From: Trogon surrucura
Taxonomy: Eukaryota; Chordata; Aves; Trogoniformes; Trogonidae
Assembly: GCA_020746105.1 (NCBI GenBank)
Contig: CM036626.1
Coordinates: forward strand, 17,628,501-17,692,500
Direction: 5' to 3'
Length of the DNA: 64,000 nt
Shown here: piece by piece, positions 53,001-64,000 of the stretch
How positions within the stretch are numbered: position 1 is the first letter of the stretch
Layout: each line of letters begins with the position of its first letter
Made by a program: the position numbers and the translations under genes
Notes under the pieces: model-generated
Told to the model about the DNA's origin: nothing
The model's input: only the letters and a program-made list of their open reading frames with translations
The model's database searches: none

Positions 53001-56000
53001 TCAGTGCTGGGTCTTCCTCTCGCGTTTCAGCCTGGACACATTAGTGTATTAGATGCAGAGCCTGGCAGGCAGCAATCACTTAGCAGGTGTTGTTATTGGC
53101 AGGAATACTAAGGAAACCAAAGCCGAGGAGTGAGACTTAATGAAAACCAGTATATAAAAACAGCTTTTGTTGTGCTTGAGAATCTCTCTTTATTGCTGCG
53201 TATCGTTATTTCTTCAAACTATAAAGTACGGCTACAGCAGCTAAAATGCTCAGTCATTACCTCAACAGTTAAAAGACTATTTTTTTGGTAATGCTTTGTT
53301 ATTACAGTTGCTAAAAACAGTATTTCAAAACAATCATAACTGCTATGGTTAGGGTAAAAAAAATACATTAGAGAAGGACTATCTAACAGCGCATTTTATT
53401 TAAAGCGCCAAAAGTTTCTTTAAAAGTTTTCTGTCTACTTTTCAAAGACAGCTATAGCACCTAGTATGCAGAACTACTTGTTGGTTGATACTTTTTCCTT
53501 TTCCTTCCCTTCTTATGAGCTTCGACACAAGTCGATCCTCCAAAAGAAAGCACATTTCCCTTTCAACCTATTAGGCTGATCACCAACACCAGTGAAAATA
53601 GGCTGTAGGGGAAAGTGTCTTAACAGCAAAACCAGAATGACAATTTCTTGAGAAATCGTTGTTCTGGCTTTTGTGTTGTGGGTCTTTTTTTTTTGAATTT
53701 TTTAGACAAAAAATCACCTTACAAAAATATGCCACAGTATATTCCTTCACATGTAGCTTGGTTGTCACGCTAGGCAGGCCCTTTATTCTCACCAAAACAA
53801 CCCATGTAGCAGCAACAGCAACAACTCTGACTGCTCCAAGCGTTCATCTGTGAGATACTTCCACTTCCTTGTGAAGTCCTGCACCGTCGGGTATCCAATT
53901 ACAAAACTGGACATTTTTAAGGGTGGCCCCAAGCATTGTCCCAGCTCCTGATGCGCTCTCCCTCCCCAGCTCCTCAGAGCTGCCCTTCGCAAACACCCAA
54001 CACCGACGGCTACGTAAGAACGTGCTTAAATCTCATCAGCTCTAACAGGACCGAAGAGATTTATTGCGCAGATGCCGCCTCGGCGCACTGCTGCAGCGAA
54101 ACACACGCCCCTCTCCACCGCCCTTCCCCGGGGTCAACCGTTCCGCAAGGAGCTAAAGGCACCCGAAGGTGGGGACGTGACGGATGGACACGGCTAGGCT
54201 GGACAAGCAACCCTTCCCCCACGCCGGGAGAATTTTCAATGTGATTGCACACCCATCGAGAACCTGGCTGGGGTCCAGCTGGTTCCAAAACGACCCGCTT
54301 CGGGCCTGACGCCCAAAAAGCAAAGTCTGTATCACTGGTCAGCACGGACTGCGTACGGCACACGGGTAACGCGGACGCTCAGCCACCAATTTTACCTGCC
54401 GGTAACGAAGCAGCTTCAAAACAAGCATTAAGATCCTTTAGGCAGAATAAAAACATTTCTTCAGTCATGAAAAGGCTGTAATTTTAAATCCCATCTCACG
54501 GCTGTGTTTGGATTCGCAGCCGCTCTCTCCTTGAAAACCACTGATGTAGCGTAATATATTAATTCTAACATACACCTTGCATTAGTTATGTCGGCAAAAA
54601 GAAAAAAAAAAATTAATTACTGGATGTAAAGAATACTTTGCACTACAATAATGGTCATCAGATCTTTTTACCAAAGTCCTATCCCACTGAGTTAAAAGGA
54701 CTAGGGTCTAGCACGGTCTATGCAATGCCTGTGTATTTTTTTCACTGGGAAAGCACAATTTATGCAAAACACTATACTTCTACATTTTATAATTAATTTT
54801 CAAATGCTTCACCTATACATATTTTAATAATTTCTGATTTATCAGATGGTATCTATAATAAATTTTTCTATATTTCAATAAATGAAAAGAAGGCAGTTTC
54901 AATCCAACAACAGAGTGCCACACAATATAGGCCTGTCAGGCACCAATTTTTACTTCTAACATGTAAGTTAAAGGATAAGGAATTTATAATGCTGCCTGTG
55001 AACGAAACCACTTTTCATACACAAATGTGATCTTTTTTTTTCCAAAGGGTAATACAACAGTACATTTACATAAACTAATCCAAACAATCTATGTATTTGA
55101 CAATGGCAAACCTCACACAGACTGCCTATTGTTGGTTTACATCTTGGAGTTCTTTATGTTGGCTTGTAACACTGCTCTAGCTGTCAAAGGTTTGACTTGG
55201 ACTCTAAATAAATGGTTATAAAAGTGCTGTGCAGCGATATTGGACTTCTTTGCAAAAGAAAACCTGCTGTGTATGAATTCAAAAGCTATTAATTTTTCAG
55301 TCAAAAATATTCATGCCTATTTCTTTTAATAAAGAAACACTGTGCTGAGCAACTGAGAGATAATGTTGACTAGTGGTACAGAATTTTCAATAGAGCAGTT
55401 AAAAATAAATTTAGTAGGAGGTCCCCAACAAAGCTATAATTTTCCAGAATGTAAAACATTTTTAATACTAATCAAGACAGCCCTTTTCCCCTGCGTTCAT
55501 TTTTTTTTTCTTTCCCCCCCCCCCCCCTCTTTTTTTCCACTGCTTTTCCCTGTTTATTAGCTGTTAACACTAATCTTCACGACGACACCGCCTGGTATCT
55601 CCGGAGCCTACAACACCCACGAAAGCTTCCTGCCCTCCGTGGCCGAGCATCGATCACGAGCTGCCTTTGCCAAACGCTGCACGCCGCCTTCCGATTTCCT
55701 CCCGTTACGTTTTTAATCCTTCCTCCTGAGGGGCACCGCTGTTATGAAAGGCCTCAAGGCAGAGTGCTTTGAGACTCCCAGATTATTCCGCTGTTTTAAT
55801 TTTTAATCCAGTAAGAGCTATAGAAACCAAACCTCCTCCCCATTCTGTTGGGTCTCCACGCTTTGCCAACAATGCACTGAAGCATTTGCATTCAGGCCGA
55901 GACGGATGCGAGGAACCAGAGGAATGCCATTTTTATAGACACTGTACGTTGTCTCTGCTCTAAAGGGCTGGCATCCACCAGATCAAGCAATTTTAGGCAT

Positions 56001-56652
56001 CTCAACAGCTTAAATGGAAGGGTTTATACCTACCACTCAAGTCTCTCCAAGAAGGCCCCGAAAATTTCCCGTTGACTTTGACATTTGCTCCGGCGTTGCT
56101 GAACAGCCTGCAATTTTCTGTCTAGTAGCCTTCCTATGCACTCCCGCAGCCATTTATTTCCAACTACATGGAAACTGAGAAACCCTTTTCTAGTAAAAAT
56201 GTGTGCGCGAAGTGTTTAATGATTTTATGTTCTCTATCTCTGTAATGTGTTCTGTTTCAGACATTAATTTTGTCTACCAACTGCATCTTGGCAGGCTACC
56301 ATATTTGCTGGGTTAATAGTCTGACTCCTTTTTATTTCTATCACCATAAATCACACATATATGGGTGTGTGTTTGCTTTATTTATAGAAAAAAAATCAGT
56401 CAAAACAGATAAACCAATACTTTGTCATTATGCTGCATCATTGCATATTGATTAAAATTGCTAGTACTAACTATAGATTGTCAACGCTCAATTAATTTTC
56501 ACACAAGGACTCAAAGCAAAATCAAATAAAGCCAGTGTACCTTTAAATCTTACAAATCTTAAAATCAAGAAGCAAAGCACTCTCTCCATTTTGAATAATC
56601 ATCGGAAGCTCCGAGGAACATTTTCAGTGTTGAGAGGTTGGGAGAAAAGAGC

Positions 56653-56696
56653 TGAAGAAGGTCCCTTCCAGTCTAGGCCATTCTATGATTCTATGA
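56653..56696 (+). mobile_element. CR1 LINE 3'-tail fragment
   Basis: GAAGGTCCCTTCCAGTCTAG is followed by the ATTCTATG tandem octamers that end avian CR1 elements. The copy is extremely 5'-truncated, with only the tail left, in plus orientation (opposite to FOXP1). Confidence 0.8.
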
Positions 56697-57226
56697 CTTT
56701 GGTCAGGGAACGAGATGGTGGGTTTGGGGTTCTCGGGAGCTGTCTTGGGCTGCAAAGTCACTTGCTTCCCACACACAAACTTTTTAAAGACCAATCTGGC
56801 TGGGGCAGAGAAGCCTTCCCCTTTCAGTTTCAACAGTGTAAAACCTGATACCGGGTAACCATGACCATCATCAAAAAAGTGCAGCCAGAGTCTCTTCTAC
56901 TGTAAATGTCTGTCAGACAGGGAGAAAGCAAAATACACTAAACATAATTTAATTACATCTCCTTCCTAACACTTCCTAAGATTTCATGCGAGTGGGACTG
57001 ATGCAAAGCAGCTTACAGCCTAGTACGTGAGGCCAGAAAAACGCCCAAGGCAGCAGCTTTAGAGCAAAACTTCTTTCAGATTCCCTGCACACTCGGGCAG
57101 GATGAAGCCCAGGGACTTTGTACCCTCTCACCTCGGCCACACCCCACACCCCGTGCTCTGGCAAAGAACAGGAAAGAGAGGTTTGCTGAGAGGTTTTGTT
57201 TGCTCTCGGCGCGGTTTGGTACTTAC

Positions 57227-57310
57227 GGGCTGAGGGGTGGCTTTTGGTTCAGTTGACTTCACGTGCAGGTGTGTCATCATGGCTTGCAGGCGCTCTTTGT
57301 CTTTTGCAAG
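57227..57310 (-). CDS. FOXP1: FOXP1 exon 14: leucine zipper
   Basis: This 84-nt, phase-0 exon encodes 28 residues beginning [18 protein letters not shown] and ending in Pro. Together with exon 13 it forms the leucine zipper (hydrophobic residues at heptad spacing: V, L, L, L, M), which FOXP proteins need to dimerise and repress. Its last residue, Pro, joins the LNLV of the next exon to make PLNLV, the motif reported to bind the corepressor CtBP1 in FOXP1 and FOXP2. The acceptor follows a good pyrimidine tract (ccctcccctttcag) and the donor is the strong gtaagt. Because the exon is symmetrical (84 nt, phase 0-0), skipping it would keep the frame and remove half the zipper. Confidence 0.97.
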
Positions 57311-60300
57311 CTGAAAGGGGAGGGAAAAAAAAAAAAATCCTCTGTTACTCGCACGAATAAAACCCAGTCTCTGCTTATTCCTAATTAAACAGCTGGCACC
57401 GAGGCATGAGACAGAAGAGTTTTATTGCTGAGTAGTTTGGAAATTGTATATGGTCTATTTGTGAGGTAAAGCTAACGCGTGGTGCTGGGTGTCACTATTT
57501 CCCAAAGCAAAACGCATTAGCCCTCGAGTGAGGAGAGCTAGACCTGCCGGCACCAAGAGCTTCACTCTAGCCCTGACAGCTAAAAGACAACAGTGAATCA
57601 TGTTTATTAACCAGCCCCACTCCAGCTCAGGAGGTGAAGCGGAAAGCGAGCGAGGCAGTGGCTCTGAGATGCACTTGCCTGCCCTCGGACCAGAAAAAAC
57701 AGCAGCACAAACGGACCGTGGCTTTTAGCTTCTGCGGCATGTGCGGCCAGTACAGAGACAGCGCTGGTTAAACCACACTGGGCAGCTTAGCAGGTGGCCT
57801 TGGCTCTAAAAAAACACGCTGTTTGTGCTTGAGAAGGTGGCACGGTCCCTTGGTGGGTGACCCCGGGCTGGGAACCTGAGTAGAAGGACCTGAGCATAGG
57901 GCAGGAGCAGAGGTGTCAGTCACCAGCATCCCTTCGGCGTACGCCTGCGGGAAGCGGGGCTGGAACGGCTGACATCAGGAACCACCCCAGGACACTGCTC
58001 TCGGGGCACTCAACGCCACAGGACCGATCCTTTCTCCCTTTCTCATGGGTCACATCGTGCTCAAGAGCTGGGGCAAAGCTCCTCCTCTGGATGTCTCGTG
58101 TTTTTTGGCTGAGATATGGACCAGGCCACAGCCAGTATCTCGGGATCGCACCGTACGCATCCTCGGCCAGGACAGCTTCCCAGTGCATTTAGAAGGCATT
58201 GGCCAGACACTTAAATCTCATTATTGTTGGAAATAAGAAATTTTTCGTATGTGTGAACAGGACTTTCTCCAGCTGCTCTTCAAAAAAACCCCAAACCCAC
58301 AGTGGAAAGATATTAAGAAACAATGCTAATGAAAAAGGGGTGTTATTAACCTACATGCCCAACATAAAGGCTCCTGTTTCCAGCAGGACTTGGATCAGGT
58401 TCTTACAACTGACAATTTTTGCAGAGCTGAGTTTTTGCTTAGGCAAAGGCAGATTCCTGGTACCAAGAGGAGAACTGTACTCACATTCCAGCAAAACTTT
58501 AAACAACCTGCCCACCTTATCACCCTCATCTGTTTGTAGCAGTAAAGCTGGGCTAAGTGTATATAAAAGGAGACTTGGTCATAAATCCCCATTCATAACC
58601 TTACAGTCAAGGTTGTCTCGCTCTTCGCGAAGGCGAGGGGTTTCTGACCGTGCCAGAAAGGCGTCATGATGGGACAAAACTTGGCACAGAGGTTTCCAAG
58701 ACAGGAATTAAATAAAGGAAAAAATGGTGTCACCACCACGTGCTCTGGAATTGCAAAAGCAAAAGCACTGGGCTTTTCAAATGGCTGCGCTTTTGTTGGT
58801 CAAAAACCTCAAAGGCAAGAAAGAAAACCTGACACCTACAGCAGATCTCCTGCAATCTCATCACCAGATCTGCGCTGGACTTCACAGAAGAGCCAAAGGG
58901 CAGCGATGGGCTCTTATCGTAGCGCCACAGCAAAACTTCTCCCTCTGAGAGGCCTCCAAGGACCTCTTCAGAGAAAGAAGAGGTCTCACCCCGCAGCCGC
59001 CGCGCTGCACACAAAACAGATGAAAAACTGAGCAACACTCGCGCTCTCGGGGCGGCTCAGCTGTGCAGTCCCTCACTCGTAGCAGTGGCCGGGCACACGG
59101 GCTGCTTGGCGGGGTCATGCGACCGCTCGGTTTTGGCCTGCGGGGACACCACAGAAGAACAACATCTTGTGGCCAAAATGTTGTAAAAGGCAGGCACCTG
59201 AAAGCTTCCTGCCTGCACTGGCAGGGTGGCAGGAGGGGAAGGCACCCGACAGGATGGGGCATGGCCGGCAGCGCTTCCTCCGGCCCCCGTGCCAAAAAGG
59301 TCGGTGCACCTCCCTCCCGACAGCCAGGGTCCTCGTTTGTAGTGTTCGCCCTCATCGTCTCAGCACTGCTTTTAACGCTGTTTCGGGTGGACGGAGGTTA
59401 TGAAAGATCCTCTCTCGACATTTCAGGCAGACACACGCTAGCGTTTTGTCATAGTCTAGGAATTCAAACACTCGCCCAGTTAGGCAGGAGTTTAAATTAT
59501 GAAAAATAGAGGGCTCTCAGTTTCAAAGCACTGAAGAGAAGTAAAAAAAATCTGAAGAATTTCTTTAAACTGTTTTTTCCCTTAGGTCAGGAACCAGTAG
59601 TGATATGAAATTAGGATGTCACCAGTAGCCCCTCTAGACAGAGTGGTCATGTAAGAAGAAGCCACAAGGGCTTGCTGGCCCACTCACTGGAGCGCAGATG
59701 GGCCAGAAATAGGGATTATTAGTGGAGATGCAGGAAAATGCTCCAGACCTGCTGATGTGTGTTCTTGGGCAAGGACTGTTGTGCTACGTACGAATGGATT
59801 TGCTCTGCACAGGGGTTCTGAGGAGCGTAATACAGTCCTACCCTGTAGCCATTCAGAAAGCTCTCCGTGGTGGGAGTTTTCAGATGGCCAGACAGTTCTT
59901 CACGATGAGCCTGATTTTGTGAGGGTTTCCCTTCACCTCTGCGGCGTAGGGCCACGATGCAGGTGCCTGACTGTGGTTCAACCAGAAAATACATCCAGAG
60001 CAAAGTCCGTGCATTGCAGATTTCGACAGCAAGACAGCTGCCTCGCCCCGGAGAGATTAAATCTTAAAACTACACAGGTAGGCAAGTCAGGAGAGGGAGG
60101 GCACAGAAAGCGCAGGGCACGAGGGGCTCAAGGTGAGGAGGCAGCACGGGAGCCTGGTGACTAAGGAGAGAGAGAGAGAGCAACAGGCACGGGGGATGGA
60201 GAAACTGCACAGGAGGAAATCCAGACAGAAAATAACGGCAAGGAGCAGGAATGTGAAAATGGGAATGCAGCGAGGGCATTCAACAGGAGCAATGTGGCCA

Positions 60301-61129
60301 CGTCAACGGCACGAGGTGATCACTTCAGCAGCAGGATTTCAGATGGACAAAGGAGAAGCAAGCCAGTTGTGGGCACAGCAAGAGACAACCAAGATGTAGC
60401 CTCTTCCCTCCCATACGTGCCTAGTCAGGTCGTGCACTAGAAAGGCTTAGGAGGCACTTTAAAGAGTGTCAATGGATGTTTTAGGAAAATCGGCCCAAGC
60501 AGTGTTTTCACTACACTGAAAATGGCCACTGTCCTCCTGTTCTCCCATTGGGAGGTACTTTTTTGAACTTATCATGGCCTTGTTGCTGCCCTGAAACGTT
60601 TTTCCACTCAAAGGTGGTGCTGCAAAATGGATGTCCTACTCCAGTTAAGAACTAGCTAAGGACAGGGATATGTTCCTGTGTTTGTGTTTTACCCAGCAGC
60701 CCAATTCTCACTATTTATAACAGCAAAAAATGATCATGTCAAGATGGTTTAAACAAAGTGAAATATGAGAAGATCTCTACCTTGTCTGTGATATTTTAAG
60801 TATGTTTGTGATGGAAATGCTGAGACCAAAGCTTCGAGATACTTCTGCAAAGGGGCATTTGCAATCAAGCATAAAACAGATCTGACCTTTTTTTTTCCCC
60901 CCAAAAGTTCATTTAACAATTATTTTCTTTAAAAGATTACACTTTCTCTGTCTACGACATGGATAAAATACGTAAGAGCATAAAGAAAAAAAAAGAAAAG
61001 CTTGCATTTGGGTCCATCACACTCAAAGCTTGAAGCGCATCCCTCAGGTAGAACAAATTTGTTAAATTCTAGCCCTGTCGCGATGTGGCTGTGCGGGCAT
61101 GAAGCGGTGTGGCACTTGGATCTTGCCAT

Positions 61130-61224
61130 GTCGAGAGGTGGTGTCCCTGCCCACAACAGGGTTGGATTAAAATGATCTCTAAGGTCCCTTCCAGCCCAGG
61201 CCATTCTATGATTCTATGATTCTA
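61130..61224 (+). mobile_element. CR1 LINE 3'-end fragment
   Basis: The segment reads like the CR1 3' untranslated end: GTCCCTGCCCACAACAGGGT, then GATCTCTAAGGTCCCTTCCA, then tandem ATTCTATG octamers. It is 5'-truncated and in plus orientation. Confidence 0.9.
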
Positions 61225-62910
61225 CGGTGTGGGATCCTGGAGAGCATGTGATACATCACAGCTCCGCTGGAAGGCAAAGCTTCTCGTCAGCGCTGAGCAC
61301 CGAGGGTCAAGTGGGAAAGGGCGCGGGTCCCTCTTCTACCTGGCTCACAAAACTCAAAACACTTGGCCACAGGGCTTGTTGCTGCCACGGTCTGCCGGGA
61401 ACTGCTCTGTCGCGGGAGCACGAGGTCAATGGGCTGAGTCCAACCACTCCTGCTACACCAAGGCAGGGCGCTGCAGACCACATCACTGAAAGCCCTGCTG
61501 CAGGGCCAGACTTCTCTTTTATTACGGTTCTGTGCAAAAAAAGGTCACGGCCAGGCAAACTAGGTACTGGAGGACAAATCCTCATACATATTTAGGTAGA
61601 TTTTTTTTTTTTGAAGTATCAGAGGACTGATACACAGAATAAAGGGAGAGGGAGAAGAGGGGCATTACAGGTACCTTTCAGGTACCACCCTCCTCCTCTG
61701 CTTATCCTTGTTGGCCAAAGCACAGACAGTCTCACTCTGTTGGCAACATTCCTGTCTAAATGAAGCCTCCAGTTCATCCTAGCTCCTGTGCTGGTAGGAT
61801 GGCTTAACACAAATCCAGAACTTCCAGGCCCTCACACCACTTGGAAATTCCATTCTCGTCTCAGGAACTTTACGTTGCCTTCCCATGCAAGGAACTCTCA
61901 GCTAAGAGGTATTCCCCAGCAAAGCTGTAACTCTCAGTTGCTTGTAACAAGGAGCAGAATGCAACACTGACAAATCTTTCAAAAATATTGTCAAGGGCAC
62001 ATGGAGAGGTGGGAAGCAAGGATCACCTCTGTCCTGTCCAACTGTTAACACAGGCCACCCTCCTGTACTTCCAGGCACAGCCATTCTCAGCGACTGCAGG
62101 AGAGAGGGATTAATGCTTTTCAAGCTGATTGTAACTGAAGAATCTACATTTACCTTCAGCCTGAACATTACTGCATCTTGGTAAAAGATTATCTCATATC
62201 TCAGTTTACCAGGGAGACCACAGATTTTTTTTTTTTTCCCAAATTCCCAAGAAACTTGTTAAAATAACAGGCCATTTCTCGTAACATTTTCTGCAAGACT
62301 GGTATTTTATGACTGGTAGTTTGATTTTTATAAAACTTGTATTAAAAATAGTTTATATTGCTTCAGCTTACAGTGAAAGAGTGTCATGACCAGCGTGTTC
62401 CTGAAAGTAAAATTTAGGAAATATCTATGATAGAAAAAGGGTAATTTGTAAGATAAGAAGATAAAAGGCATTTTTTTAAATGCTTATCTTGAAAAGTAAC
62501 AACAAGAAGTTTAAGTGTGTTTTTGCTGATTTTTCTCTCCAACTATTTGAAGCTATAAATGACTTAACTCAGTAAAATTCCAAATGTAATTATCTTCTGT
62601 ACTTAGCCCAAGGCTTTCCATATATCTCTACGCTGCTGTCTTGCATACAAAATAGCTTTTTCAATAGCTGGTAACTATATAATGTACAACATTGTTTTAA
62701 TTTCCCCTTCTTTGCTAACCTCTTGCCTACACACAGAGGCACTGTCAGAGCCGCCCAGCGAGGGCAGCGAGGTGCGGGGAGACAGAGAGGACTCGGAAGC
62801 ATTTGGAAAGGCAGATACACAAACACGTTGTACCTTTGCATCGCATGCAACATATTCCGCTTTACCCCCTTTCGGCACTTAAAAAAAAAATTATTTGCTA
62901 CAAATGGCAA

Positions 62911-62945
62911 AAAATAATACTAGTAATAATAATAATAACAACAAC
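62911..62945. repeat. AAT/AAC microsatellite
   Basis: An imperfect trinucleotide repeat (TAATAATAATAATAACAACA) in intron 13. Confidence 0.8.
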
Positions 62946-63343
62946 ATATGGAGAGTATTAGTATATGAGAGACCACCAAACAAGGCAGGACATGCAGCGT
63001 TTTGAAATAAACATCAACCATTTCCCCCGTGTATCAACAACTCTAAAGGAAGGGGACCATATTCTGCTCGCCCCCCGCCACCCCCCGGGGTGAGTATAAG
63101 AAGCATTAGATACGTGCTGATGGATTCCCAACCAGTCAGCCTGTTCAAGTTTCCTATTTCTTTTCAAGTTACGGTTTAGAAAAGAGGAAATGAAGCTGCA
63201 GTTTCTTTTGACGGTTTTTAAAACTGCTACAAGAAGGGTTTGAAAGCCGGTTTTCAATCACAGGAGGAAAAGCAGAACTCATTTTTTATTGCTGTCGAGA
63301 ATTGGATTTGATTAATACTGAGGTAATATTAAAATAAATTTTA

Positions 63344-64000
<657 letters not shown>

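Overview
The window is avian nuclear DNA. CR1 retrotransposon fragments with the typical 3' ATTCTATG repeats are spread through it, and the only protein-coding gene I can support is the 3' half of the forkhead transcription factor FOXP1, on the minus strand with ordinary GT-AG introns. I cannot name the species. No RNA genes, CRISPR arrays or prokaryotic features were seen.

Layout (the gene reads from right to left). Positions 1-26604 are the downstream flank of FOXP1. It is non-coding and holds a TA-rich microsatellite, a MIR-like SINE relic, a probable solo retroviral LTR, an old CR1 piece, an AT-rich block with a 10-bp inverted repeat, a CpG-rich patch, and a large CR1 fragment whose ORF2 C-terminus is still open. 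From about 26610 to 31613 lies the roughly 5 kb FOXP1 3' UTR, ending at an AATAAA signal followed by a GU-rich downstream element. Exons 21 to 13 then follow at 31614-31758, 37554-37720, 40978-41047, 42526-42695 (18b), 43074-43195 (18), 47825-47926, 48601-48680, 48788-48989, 57227-57310 and 63350-63437. Exon numbers follow the human gene.

Together the exons encode the end of the zinc finger, the leucine zipper, the CtBP-binding PLNLV motif, the whole forkhead domain and the acidic C-terminus with a sumoylation-type VKEE site. The most interesting content is the pair of alternative forkhead exons, 18 and 18b. They are tandem homologues 378 nt apart with the same phase. Exon 18b corresponds to the pluripotency-specific FOXP1-ES exon known from mammals. 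The reading frame forces a one-or-the-other choice: using both exons creates a TAG inside 18b, and using neither creates a TAA at the exon 17/19 junction. Exon 18b replaces two DNA-contact residues, adds an AT-hook-like RGRP motif, and is flanked by clusters of UGCU, the core of MBNL splicing-repressor sites.

Exon and splice-site calls come directly from the sequence and rest on recognised FOXP1 protein similarity. Regulatory calls (miRNA sites, CpG patches, promoter-like motifs, inverted repeats) are inferences from motifs and were not tested by search or alignment.
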